The notes below the pieces were generated by a model. It was not told the origin of the DNA, ran no database searches, and saw nothing but the letters and a program-made list of their open reading frames with translations. A stretch of 64,000 bases of DNA from an uncultured Clostridia bacterium (GTDB lineage: Bacteria; Bacillota; Clostridia; Christensenellales; Borkfalkiaceae). The DNA lies in the NCBI GenBank assembly GCA_934254815.1, contig CAKQME010000009.1, forward strand, positions 46,964-110,963, written 5' to 3'. Position numbers and translations under genes: made by a program. Below are positions 56,296 through 63,955 of this stretch, piece by piece (the stretch's first letter is position 1; each line of letters opens with the position of its first letter).

Positions 56296-57522
56296 ATGAA
56301 AAAATTACAATCTAAAAAATGGGGAGTGATAATACTTTGCTGGTTTGTTTACACTTGTTCGTATATAGGAAAAATGGGATACAGCGCGAATATTATTCAA
56401 ATCGAAAAAACTTTCGGCGTATCGCACGCAACCGCAGGCATAGTAAGCACTTGTTTCTTTTTCGCATACGGAGCGGGACAAATCATAAACGGTATTTTTT
56501 GTAAAAAATACAACGTTAAATACGTTATATTTTTCTCTCTTTTGGTATCGGGCGTTTGCAATTTGCTTATGGGCGTATTGCAAACGTTTATTTATCAAAA
56601 ATACATATGGTTTATAAACGGCGCTACGCTTTCGGTATTGTGGCCGTCGCTTATCAGATATTTATCGGAACGATTAAAAAAAGAAGAAATGTCGAGCGCG
56701 GTTGTCGCTATGGGAACGACCGTGGCGGTCGGCACGGCAACGGTATACGGATTGAGTGCATTGTTTGCGGAATTTCTCTTTTATCGTATGATTTTTTTCG
56801 TCGCGGCAGTAGTTTTACCGATTATGGCTGTGTCGTGGTTTATAATTTCCGCGAAATATCTTCCCGAAAAAGAAAATCAACCGCAATTACAGGCAAACGA
56901 TAACAATAAACAAGGAGTAGACAAAACTCTTATTGTTTCGATAGCCGTATTAGCGATATTTGCGATAATTACCAACCTGACGAAAGACGGGTTGACAACA
57001 TGGATCCCGAGCATATTAAAAGAAATATACTCTTTACCCGATTCGATTAGCATATTATTAACTTTATTATTACCTGTTTTGGCTATTTTCGGAACGGCTG
57101 TTGCTGCTAAACTGCGTAAAAAAATTCCCGATTTCATAGGTATATGTATAACGCTGTTCAGCGTAAACGCATTACTTATCGGAACGGTTATTATGTTTTT
57201 ATCGGTAAGCGCAATAATAACACTCGTTTCGTTTGCGCTCGTATCTTGTTTTATGGCGGGAATAAATAACGTAATAACCAGTATGGCTCCGCTATATTGG
57301 AAAGATAAAATCAACTCCGGTATGTTGGCGGGTATTTTGAACGGCTTTTGTTACGTCGGAAGCACTATCAGTTCTTACGGCTTAGGCTTGGTTGCCGATT
57401 CATACGGCTGGAACGTTGTCTTTTGGTTATTGTGCATTTTATGCTTAGTATGCGTTGTAATAGGCGTCGTTCAATTATTATTCAGTTATAAATTAAAAAA
57501 TTCTGTCAAACGAGAAACATAA
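56296..57522 (+). CDS. Major facilitator superfamily transporter (OPA-like)
   Basis: This 408-residue protein has about 12 membrane segments. CWFVYTCSYIGKMGYSANI in TM1 and the pattern GIINGFCYVGSTISSYGLGLVADSYGW-like near TM11 resemble organophosphate:phosphate antiporters (GlpT/UhpT). It may exchange a sugar phosphate, or export a product. The ATG at 56296 is 2 bp after the GH94 stop. It is the last gene of the locus. Confidence 0.88.
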   Translation: MKKLQSKKWGVIILCWFVYTCSYIGKMGYSANIIQIEKTFGVSHATAGIVSTCFFFAYGAGQIINGIFCKKYNVKYVIFFSLLVSGVCNLLMGVLQTFIYQKYIWFINGATLSVLWPSLIRYLSERLKKEEMSSAVVAMGTTVAVGTATVYGLSALFAEFLFYRMIFFVAAVVLPIMAVSWFIISAKYLPEKENQPQLQANDNNKQGVDKTLIVSIAVLAIFAIITNLTKDGLTTWIPSILKEIYSLPDSISILLTLLLPVLAIFGTAVAAKLRKKIPDFIGICITLFSVNALLIGTVIMFLSVSAIITLVSFALVSCFMAGINNVITSMAPLYWKDKINSGMLAGILNGFCYVGSTISSYGLGLVADSYGWNVVFWLLCILCLVCVVIGVVQLLFSYKLKNSVKRET

Positions 57523-57811
57523 TACGTTATTATAATAAGTTTAGACCGAAGAGGTAAGTCGATATAATTTCGAGTTTCACAAAGGTTAAGACGGCATAAA
57601 AATATTTACAATTCAAACTTTGTTTTATTCGGTATAAAAACACTGTTATCGAAAAAACAAATCTTAATTTTAATGGCATAATGGTTCTATGACTGCCATT
57701 CTTATGCTATAGGCTTTGATAAACGATTTTTCTTTAAACTATAAAGAAGAGTCGGTTATTGAGGCCTTTTTCGTCATAAAAAAAATTAAAATTTATTTTT
57801 AAAGGTGCAGG
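57523..57811. other. AT-rich boundary between the sugar locus and the Rep region
   Basis: I see no supported gene or clear terminator here. It is the transition from tightly packed genes to sparse accessory DNA. Confidence 0.5.
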
Positions 57812-57825
57812 AAAGTTGCAACTTT
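57812..57825. repeat. 14-bp perfect palindrome
   Basis: AAAGTTGCAACTTT is self-complementary and is flanked by GGTGC on both sides. It lies 39 bp upstream of the large hairpin before the first Rep gene and may be part of a replication or control region. Confidence 0.5.
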
Positions 57826-57863
57826 AGGTGCTAAAATACGGCTACAATCAGCGAAGGAGGCAA

Positions 57864-57917
57864 TACGGATGACGGTAAGCGAACGACGTTTTATACCTAT
57901 CGCTTACCTATCCCGTA
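57864..57917 (+). other. Large hairpin upstream of Rep 1, candidate nick-site structure
   Basis: An inner 9-bp stem GGTAAGCGA/TCGCTTACC (57874-57882 and 57900-57908, 17-nt loop) is extended by an outer TACGG/CCGTA pairing (57864-57868 and 57913-57917). HUH Rep proteins nick at hairpin origins upstream of their genes, so this is a candidate origin. A 32-codon ORF with a good GAAGGAGG site (57869-57967) covers it and is an alternative explanation. Confidence 0.45.
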
Positions 57918-58078
57918 TACACTTCGCCCGGCAGGAACGGCGGCATTTTCGTAAACGAAGATTTTAATATAGATTTTAACGAAAATAAGTTAAATCGGAA
58001 AGAACTTACTTTATTATAAAAATTATTGCTGACGCTGAGCGGACTAATCGAAAAATTTACATAAGGAGCAAAACAAAA

Positions 58079-58327
58079 ATGAACACAAAACCACCCTGCT
58101 TTGTAAAAAATGCAAGCAACGTGTACCGAACGAAAATCTTTATAGTAAGGCAAGAGATTTCGCTCGGGAGCGATCCCGACGGAATGAACGTAACGTTCAG
58201 TCGCGACACTATGTATTTGCGAACGCCTAAAAGGGATATAGGATACGAAGAATATTACTCTTGGCGCAAATACTTAAACGGCAGACGATTGCCGAGTACG
58301 ATATACACGAGAAGATATATCTACTGA
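58079..58327 (+). CDS. Small hypothetical protein, 82 aa, in the Rep region
   Basis: AAGGAG precedes the ATG. The protein is basic in its second half (YYSWRKYLNGRRLP) with no recognised domain. It occupies the slot before Rep 1 that the small gene at 62608 occupies before Rep 2, but the two are not similar by eye. Confidence 0.55.
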   Translation: MNTKPPCFVKNASNVYRTKIFIVRQEISLGSDPDGMNVTFSRDTMYLRTPKRDIGYEEYYSWRKYLNGRRLPSTIYTRRYIY

Positions 58328-58572
58328 AAGTCGCGGGCGGGTACGGCGGGATAAAAATTAAAATGTAATAACCTTTGCAAATAAAGGCGGTTTAAACGAA
58401 AAGAAAAAGACGTTGTTTTTTTCGTTACCGCAAAGAAGCGTGTTGCTTCAAGGTTAAAAAGGTTTTTGCAGATAAAAATTACAACTTAATAGACGAGAAA
58501 CGAAATAACGGTGGACGAGAATTTAAAACCCGTCGAGGAAAGCAAAAACCCGTAACGATTACTACTCCGAAA

Positions 58573-59373
58573 GTGGTAGTTTTAACGCAGGTGGAATTTG
58601 TTGACGGAGAACTCGTACCCGTTATGAAAACAGTAAAGGCGAAAGGAACTAAAACTACTAAAAAGCAAGTCTTTGAAAGGCTGTACAAGGCACATTCGGG
58701 GCTTAAACGACAACTTCTTCGGGCGAAGATAATTGACGGCATTAAGGGGCTGTTTAAAGACTTGAAATCCGCCGAGAATTACGTTGTCGATAACCTCGAA
58801 AGAAAGAAAAGGAATTTAATATGCCGTCGCACGAGAATGGTACGGAAAGTAAACTTACAAAAGTTTAATTATTTCGTAACTTTTACTTACGACGGCAAAA
58901 AGCATAGCGAAGTATCTTTCCGTAAAAAACTTACCTGGACGCTTGCGAATTTTTCGCATAGAAAGGGTTGGAAGTACGTCAGAGTGTGGGAACGGTCGCC
59001 CGAAAAGAACAGATTACATTTTCACGGGTTGTTTTTCGTACCGGACGGAACGATGCCCGGCGCGACGGAAGAAGTAAACAGTTATAGTTTTTCAATGCAT
59101 AAACAACAGATAACGAAACAAAATTCATATTTTCTTGAAAAGTTCGGGAGAAACGATTTCGAGCCTATAAAGGATAACACTAAAATAGGCGAGGCGGTGG
59201 CGTATATTTTAAAATACATAGAGAAAAGCGGTGAGATGATAGTTTACTCTCGCGGCTTGCCGCAATATTTTGTGTCCGACGTATTTTCAAACGACGTAGT
59301 AACCCGTATAGGGCAAGAAGATAAAAAATTACTTTTATACGACGACTTTAACTGCATAGACGATGGCTGTTAA
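58573..59373 (+). CDS. HUH-family rolling-circle replication initiator, Rep 1
   Basis: The rolling-circle motifs are present in order: motif 1 NYFVTFTY (99-106), the HUH motif RLHFHGLFF with His149 and His151, and motif 3 YILKYIEKSGE with tyrosines 211 and 215, one of which should be the nicking residue. The family resembles small ssDNA phage and plasmid initiators. The GTG at 58573 has no ribosome binding site. Upstream, the frame is open from 58396, and a different frame encodes a natural-looking MDENLKPVEESKNP from GTG 58512 that would join at an A-run near 58541, so the true 5' end may be frameshifted. Confidence 0.85.
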   Translation: MVVLTQVEFVDGELVPVMKTVKAKGTKTTKKQVFERLYKAHSGLKRQLLRAKIIDGIKGLFKDLKSAENYVVDNLERKKRNLICRRTRMVRKVNLQKFNYFVTFTYDGKKHSEVSFRKKLTWTLANFSHRKGWKYVRVWERSPEKNRLHFHGLFFVPDGTMPGATEEVNSYSFSMHKQQITKQNSYFLEKFGRNDFEPIKDNTKIGEAVAYILKYIEKSGEMIVYSRGLPQYFVSDVFSNDVVTRIGQEDKKLLLYDDFNCIDDGC

Positions 59374-59436
59374 TAGGAAAGGTAAAGGAAAAAACTATAA
59401 AGCAAATGCCTAAAAGTAATTAAAATGCAAAAACTA

Positions 59437-59465
59437 TTGACATTATATCTTTGTTATGATATAAT
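59437..59465 (+). promoter_or_regulatory. Consensus promoter of the toxin-antitoxin pair
   Basis: TTGACA (59437-59442) and TATAAT (59460-59465) have a 17-bp spacer, a perfect consensus match. Confidence 0.9.
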
Positions 59466-59468
59466 AAC
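59453..59468. promoter_or_regulatory. Candidate autoregulatory operator
   Basis: GTTAT-N6-ATAAC forms an inverted repeat that covers the -10 element, where Phd-type antitoxins usually bind to repress their own operon. Confidence 0.55.
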
Positions 59469-59489
59469 GATATAAGGAAGGTGAAAGAT

Positions 59490-59741
59490 ATGCCAACAAT
59501 AAGACCGTCGGCGGATATAAGAAATAACTATCCCGAAATTTCAAAACTGTGTAAAGAAACGAAGAATCCCGTTTATATAACCGTAAACGGAAAAGGCGAT
59601 ACGGCGATTATAGACATAGCCGTTTTGGATGAACTGTATGCAAGACTTGATTTATACGAAAAAGTTGCGGCAGGGATAAGAGATATAGACGAAGGAAGAA
59701 CGAAAACTCACGAAGAAGTATTCGCTAAATTCAGAAGGTAA
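59490..59741 (+). CDS. Phd/YefM-family antitoxin
   Basis: This 83-residue protein has the Phd/YefM N-terminal DNA-binding fold (IRPSADIRNNYPEISKLCKE, then PVYITVNGKGDTAII) and a variable acidic C-terminus that would wrap the toxin. The ATG at 59490 follows AAGGAAGG. It precedes the toxin by 2 bp. Confidence 0.92.
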   Translation: MPTIRPSADIRNNYPEISKLCKETKNPVYITVNGKGDTAIIDIAVLDELYARLDLYEKVAAGIRDIDEGRTKTHEEVFAKFRR

Positions 59742-59743
59742 GT

Positions 59744-60046
59744 ATGTATAATTTGATATATTCGGAAGAGGTCGATCGGGATCTTACCGCCATATTTAAT
59801 TATATAGCAGAAGATAGCGAGATGAGAGCAAGCGAGTATTTGGGAAAGATAGAAACTTGTATATTGCATTTGCAGAAAAACCCCGAGTTGGGAACGCTCG
59901 GAAAATTTCCCGAATTACAAAGGCTCGGAGTAAGGGTGTTACCGTTTGAACACTACTTGATACTTTATACTGTAAACGAGAGAAATCAATCGGTAAATTT
60001 ACTTCGAGTAATACACGGCTCGATAAACTACAAAAGATTATTTTAA
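59744..60046 (+). CDS. RelE/ParE-family toxin
   Basis: This 100-residue protein has the ParE/RelE fold (YSEEVDRDLTAIFNYIAEDS, then RVLPFEHYLILYTV and LLRVIHGSINY). Family members poison gyrase or cleave mRNA, and which applies here is not clear. Together with the antitoxin it probably stabilises the Rep-linked DNA. Confidence 0.9.
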   Translation: MYNLIYSEEVDRDLTAIFNYIAEDSEMRASEYLGKIETCILHLQKNPELGTLGKFPELQRLGVRVLPFEHYLILYTVNERNQSVNLLRVIHGSINYKRLF

Positions 60047-60050
60047 AATA

Positions 60051-60210
60051 AACGGCAGCGCGGAAGATTTGCCAAGCGGGTTAGCGGCGAACACCGCTTT
60101 CGTTACGCTTCCGTTTTCCGTTATTTCGGTCGGTTCGGTTAAGTTTAGGCGTGGCTTGTCTTCGGCGAGGCGCAGCCGAGCCGACTTGTATCAAGACAAG
60201 CCACGCCTAA
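60051..60210 (-). ncRNA. Conserved structured element, copy 1 (unknown class)
   Basis: Read on the minus strand, a perfect 18-bp stem (TTAGGCGTGGCTTGTCTT with its complement; 60193-60210 and 60145-60162) encloses the bulge GATACAAGT and a small inner hairpin. After a linker with ACTTAA, a second hairpin (60051-60115) presents a 27-nt segment (60066-60092) that begins GTTCGCCGCTAA. The same order occurs in copy 2 at 62103-62270. It may act as RNA or as folded single-stranded DNA. Confidence 0.6.
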
Positions 60211-60343
60211 TTGCCAACGTTGCAAAAACCTTGCTAGTTTGAACATAAAAGCGTTTCCGTTTTGCAACCTGTCAAACCGTTGTTTTTTGACGTATAAAAT
60301 GGTATAATTGTTTTAATAAATCGGAATTTTTAGGAGCAAAGAT

Positions 60344-60880
60344 ATGAACGCTATTGTGCAGTTGCTTCCTCTTGAATGCAGTGATAGAGAGCAGTTTATT
60401 TCGGATAATCAAAAAGCCTTTAATTATGGTGCGATGGAAGAATTCGGTCTTAGAGACAATCACTTCGAGGAATCGGGACAAATTATTTCACGACATACAA
60501 TCGAACAGTCCATTGACGGCGGCGAAGCCTACCGAATCGTCCTGAACGGACAAAAAGTCGGCGGCATAGTGATCAAAGTTGACGGTGAAAAAGGCGACCT
60601 CGATCTCCTTTTTGTTTCTCCGACTTTCCATAGCAAAGGCATCGGATATACCGCTTGGTGCGCTGTCGAAAAACTACACCCGGAAGTAAAAGTGTGGGAA
60701 ACGGTCACGCCGTATTTCGAGCAGCGAAACATTCATTTTTATGTCAATCGTTGCGGCTTTCACATCGTGGAGTTTTTTAATAAATATCACCCCGATCCAA
60801 ACGATCCGGAAATGTGTGCCGAAGGACCGGACGAACAGTTCCCGGACGGAATGTTACGGTTTGAAAAGGTCGTTCGGTAA
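60344..60880 (+). CDS. GNAT-family N-acetyltransferase
   Basis: This 178-residue protein has the GNAT core (GIVIKVDGEKGDLDLLFVSPTFHSKGIGYTAW), with the acetyl-CoA loop in SKGIGY, followed by the late strand NIHFYVNRCGFHIVEFF. The substrate is unknown. TAGGAG precedes the ATG. It lies between the two structured elements. Confidence 0.9.
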   Translation: MNAIVQLLPLECSDREQFISDNQKAFNYGAMEEFGLRDNHFEESGQIISRHTIEQSIDGGEAYRIVLNGQKVGGIVIKVDGEKGDLDLLFVSPTFHSKGIGYTAWCAVEKLHPEVKVWETVTPYFEQRNIHFYVNRCGFHIVEFFNKYHPDPNDPEMCAEGPDEQFPDGMLRFEKVVR

Positions 60881-60937
60881 ATTCCTGTTTGTTTCTTTTT
60901 TTTACTGTCGATATAAGAATGTAATTCGGCATAAAAA

Positions 60938-60959
60938 AAGGGAGCGTTAAAACTCCCTT
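60938..60959 (-). terminator. Minus-strand terminator hairpin
   Basis: AAGGGAG and CTCCCTT form a 7-bp stem with an 8-nt loop, followed on the minus strand by seven T residues. The transcript it ends is unclear. A GGAGGT site and ATG at 61031 (minus) begin a frame reading MEKVVYSIRKVRNSNEKLSG that runs through this hairpin. Confidence 0.6.
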
Positions 60960-61230
60960 GATGAATCCGAGACCGGATAACTTTTCGTTAGAATTTCTAA
61001 CTTTTCTGATTGAGTAAACTACTTTTTCCATTTGGGATATACCTCCGTTTTTTATTAGCCTTTCGGCAAAGACGAAAGGCAAAAAACCGGAGCGGTATCT
61101 TTATTGTTATGTATATTGAAAAAACTGTTATACGGTCTTTCATAGTAAGCACCTGTTTTTGAGCGTAGAAAAAGCCGAGCGATTAAACGCCCGGCAGTTT
61201 CTTCTTTTTGCCGTTCAAATCGACTTTTAT

Positions 61231-61330
61231 GCCGAAATATTCGTTAGAAAAGAAAAATACGAACTCCGATTTTGTTTCGGTGTTCGTATTATTCCCCTGT
61301 GGCGGAGCGTTAGTAACGTAAATCGAATTC
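61231..61330 (+). repeat. 100-bp dispersed repeat with hairpin, copy 2
   Basis: It is nearly identical to 35776-35875 and has the same boundaries (GCCGAAATAT to CGAATTC). The hairpin arms AATACGAAC/GTTCGTATT are kept. The copies differ by only a few bases over 100 bp. Confidence 0.85.
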
Positions 61331-61340
61331 AAAAGATTTG

Positions 61341-61721
61341 CTAGTCTGTATCAATATTTGTAACTTCGTTTAATACTAATTTTGTTAATAAAAAACCTGG
61401 AACAGCATTAATCTCATAATTATGTGCCCCAGTATACTTTAAAACGCCAGAAGTACTTTTAAAACCGAAAAAAGACACATCAACAGGAGTATCTCTGTCT
61501 ATTGTAAAACTAACAACTTCACCTTGTCTGATTTTTGCCAACACATCGCCTGTTTCACTATTTACAACATTTGCTTTCATCATAGAGCCGTTAAGATATT
61601 GACACTTAATGCGAATCTCCCCGTTTTTAACACTAAAATTTAATGGTGCTCCACAATGAATACATACGTTAGCCCTATCTGAAACATCTTTTCCACAGTC
61701 AGGACATTTTACTACTGCCAT
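61341..61721 (-). CDS. Zinc-ribbon protein with beta-rich domain, 126 aa
   Basis: The N-terminus is a zinc ribbon with cysteine pairs in KCPDCGKDVSDRANVCIHCGAP (residues 6-24). A beta-rich domain follows (IRIKCQYLNGSMMKANVV, then VSFTIDRDTPVDVSFFGFKS). No membrane segment follows, unlike many zinc-ribbon membrane proteins. The function is unknown. GGAGGG supports the start. Confidence 0.78.
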   Translation of the reverse strand: MAVVKCPDCGKDVSDRANVCIHCGAPLNFSVKNGEIRIKCQYLNGSMMKANVVNSETGDVLAKIRQGEVVSFTIDRDTPVDVSFFGFKSTSGVLKYTGAHNYEINAVPGFLLTKLVLNEVTNIDTD

Positions 61722-61814
61722 GTTTACAACCCTCCTTTTATTTTTTCGCGACTAATAAAGATGTAATTATATAAAAAACATTTTAATCACCTTCTCTTTT
61801 CCCTATATAAAAAA

Positions 61815-61836
61815 TGCGACAACCGAAGTTGCCGCA
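61815..61836. terminator. Hairpin flanked by A and T runs
   Basis: TGCG(A)CAAC, a CGAA loop and GTTG(C)CGCA lie between A-rich tracts. On the minus strand it is a good terminator shape (TTCG loop then T6). No gene upstream on that strand was recognised. Confidence 0.5.
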
Positions 61837-62033
61837 AAAAAACGCAAACTCCGATAGTCGCCAAACTAAACGGATTCCATGCAAGAACTGTCTTACACAA
61901 CGCACCGAATGGAATTTGCATTTTTATCAAATTCTATGATGCGTCATATAAAAGGGTATAATGCACCCCTATAAGAATATAAAGAGTCCTTGCAAAATAA
62001 GGATTCGTTTAGTTTGGCATAATAAGTATAGCA

Positions 62034-62039
62034 TATAAT
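62034..62039 (+). promoter_or_regulatory. Possible -10 element upstream of structured element copy 2
   Basis: TATAAT is exact, but the best -35 (TTGGCA, 62014-62019) gives a spacer of only 14 bp, so the promoter is weakly supported. It would start a transcript near 62046. Confidence 0.35.
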
Positions 62040-62102
62040 CAAAAATAAATCAATTATTTTAGGAATACTTAAAATAATTAAAGAAAAAATTTTAAATGGC
62101 TC

Positions 62103-62270
62103 TTTGGCGGGTGCTTGACTAATACAAGCGCGACGCTTCGCGTCGCGGTCAAGCACCCACCAAACAACTCACTTAAACTCGGATAAAAAGGTCAACTCAA
62201 AGCCGAGCGAAATGGGGCGTTCGCCGCTAAACCGCTTTGCGAATCGCCCCATAATTCTTCGCTCGTCGGC
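62103..62270 (+). ncRNA. Conserved structured element, copy 2 (unknown class)
   Basis: A 17-bp stem with one mismatch (TTTGGCGGGTGCTTGAC at 62103-62119 with 62148-62164) encloses the bulge TAATACAAG and a perfect 8-bp inner hairpin (CGCGACGC-TTC-GCGTCGCG, 62129-62147). After a linker with ACTTAA, a second hairpin (arms 62212-62219 and 62245-62252) presents the 27-nt segment at 62219-62245, 24 of 27 bases identical to copy 1. An outer GCCGAGCGAA/TTCGCTCG pairing extends it. A strong plus-strand terminator follows at 62330. Confidence 0.65.
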
Positions 62271-62329
62271 ATATTTGGAGTTTTATTCCTTTTATATATT
62301 CCGAGTGTTTTTTTGCTCCGTTTTGTTTC

Positions 62330-62358
62330 GGACGGCGTTTTTTGCGCCGTCCTTTTTT
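62330..62358 (+). terminator. Strong intrinsic terminator downstream of structured element copy 2
   Basis: GGACGGCG and CGCCGTCC pair around a T-rich loop and are followed by T6. No protein gene ends just upstream, so it probably ends a non-coding transcript. Confidence 0.85.
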
Positions 62359-62607
62359 GTTGCCTAAAATCCATTTTGCAGCCATTCCGCAGTCATTTTT
62401 CTTCTTTACAAAAACCATTGTAAATGGATATTTTCCATTGAAACTACATTTTGAGCCATTCACGCTTTTTCTGTGGAGTGTTGTAAGATTGAATTGTGCA
62501 AAGAGATTGCAAAAACTTTTGTATTTCTTTCAAGGAATTATTTCGAAGTCGCAAAAATCTTGCGAGTTCGGGTAATAAAATCTATTCAAAAAAAGGAGGA
62601 CGAAAAA

Positions 62608-62760
62608 ATGCTGCAAACCGAGTTGAAAGTCGTAGCCGTCGGCGAGCCTGATTTAGAGGCGTTGACCGACGGCGAAAAACGAACTTTCTTTGAAAGTATA
62701 TTTTCAAGGATAGTCGAACTGCACAAACAAACGCAAACCGAAAACGAAAACGAAACCTGA
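62608..62760 (+). CDS. Small acidic protein, 50 aa, upstream of Rep 2
   Basis: AAAGGAGGA fixes the start at 62608. The sequence is MLQTELKVVAVGEP followed by a helical acidic region (LTDGEKRTFFESIFSRIVEL) and a Glu/Asn/Thr-rich tail. It is not recognised. It may belong to the Rep 2 unit. Confidence 0.65.
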   Translation: MLQTELKVVAVGEPDLEALTDGEKRTFFESIFSRIVELHKQTQTENENET

Positions 62761-62944
62761 CTTAAAAGCCGAAAAAATTACGCATTAAAAACTAAATAAA
62801 ACCAAACCGAGTAAATAGAAAAATATTAAATTAGAAAATAACGCTAAAAAGCGATAACATAAACGAAATGAAAGGAACTGAACGGAAATCTATTTATGAC
62901 TTAAACTAACCGAATTGAATTGAATTGTAATTAAATCAAACTGT

Positions 62945-62990
62945 AAACGGCAGAGTATGAAATTGTATGGTGTTTCGTATTCTGCCGTTT
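62945..62990 (+). other. Hairpin before Rep 2 (terminator or origin)
   Basis: AAACGGCAGA and TCTGCCGTTT form a perfect 10-bp stem with a 26-nt loop, followed by T6. The T run suits a terminator for the 50-aa gene. The position 51 bp before Rep 2 also suits an origin hairpin. Confidence 0.6.
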
Positions 62991-63040
62991 TTTATTTTCT
63001 CGCCATACAAAAAAATCTAAATCACAAGGAGTAAAAAACT

Positions 63041-63955
63041 ATGAACTACGCAAATATGAAAATCTATTTTGACGGCGGTCATTACGTCGGAATACCGCAA
63101 GGAGCGTTTCCGAGCGGAAAAGGCTGTAAAAGGCGCGCCGTTAAACCGATGAAACAACAATCGACGGCAGACGTAACGCCGCCCGAAACCCCGAAAGAAC
63201 GCTTTGAAGCGGCATATAAAGAGAGCCAATCGCTACCCAAGCGAGAACGTAAGGCGCATATAAAAGCCGCTTTGAAAGACGATTTCAAGGATAAAGCCGA
63301 ATTAAACGCTTTCGTCGAGAAACACACTGAGCGAATGAACACCAACGCCATTAAACGCAAAGTAAGGCTTATGCGAAAGTTGCGTTTGCAGGATTGGAAT
63401 TTTTTCGTAACTTTTACTTACTCGAATGAACTACACACTGAGGAAACGTTCCGCAAAAAGTTGTCTAACACTCTGAAACACCTTGTAGCGAGAAACGGTT
63501 GGAAATATGTCGGAGTATGGGAGCGTGGCGAAGATACGAACAGACTACATTTTCACGGCATTTTCTTTATTCCCGACGGCAAAATGATAGGAAAACTCGA
63601 AGAAGTTAAGGACTACGACACGCGAAACCACCGTATGCAAAAGACATACCAAAACACGCATTTTCTAAAACAATTCGGGCGTAACGATTTCAAGGATATT
63701 GCTACGCAGGACGATATTTCCGAGGCGGCGAAATACATTACGAAGTATATGGAAAAGTCCGGCGAGCGTTTAGTCTACGGTGGGAAATTGCCGACTTACT
63801 TCCGCTCGGACGTTTTGGACGAAGATGTAATATGCACGTTCGGAATTGACGACCGCAAAGTGTTGCTTTTCGATAACTTCACCTGTATCAACGAGGGCGA
63901 AATTCTCGGAAAGGTAAGCAAAGAAATTATAGCGCAGTTGCCGCATTGCAACTAA
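63041..63955 (+). CDS. HUH-family rolling-circle replication initiator, Rep 2
   Basis: This 304-residue paralogue of Rep 1 has motif 1 NFFVTFTY (120-127), the HUH motif RLHFHGIFF with His170 and His172, and motif 3 KYITKYMEKSGER with tyrosines 232 and 236. The core aligns closely with Rep 1 (FRKKL, KGW/NGWKYV, LKQFGRNDF, SGE motifs), while the first 100 residues differ. ACAAGGAG supports the ATG. It looks intact. Confidence 0.9.
   Translation: MNYANMKIYFDGGHYVGIPQGAFPSGKGCKRRAVKPMKQQSTADVTPPETPKERFEAAYKESQSLPKRERKAHIKAALKDDFKDKAELNAFVEKHTERMNTNAIKRKVRLMRKLRLQDWNFFVTFTYSNELHTEETFRKKLSNTLKHLVARNGWKYVGVWERGEDTNRLHFHGIFFIPDGKMIGKLEEVKDYDTRNHRMQKTYQNTHFLKQFGRNDFKDIATQDDISEAAKYITKYMEKSGERLVYGGKLPTYFRSDVLDEDVICTFGIDDRKVLLFDNFTCINEGEILGKVSKEIIAQLPHCN

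Noticed and set aside
57869..57967. 32-codon ORF with a good GAAGGAGG site
   Set aside because: Its sequence is very basic and is largely dictated by the inverted repeat it covers. Kept as an alternative to the origin hairpin but not called as a gene.
60051..62270. Integron attC sites as explanation for the structured elements
   Set aside because: The arms lack the RYYYAAC/GTTRRRY core boxes, no integron integrase is present, and a second conserved hairpin with a fixed 27-nt segment is not an attC feature.
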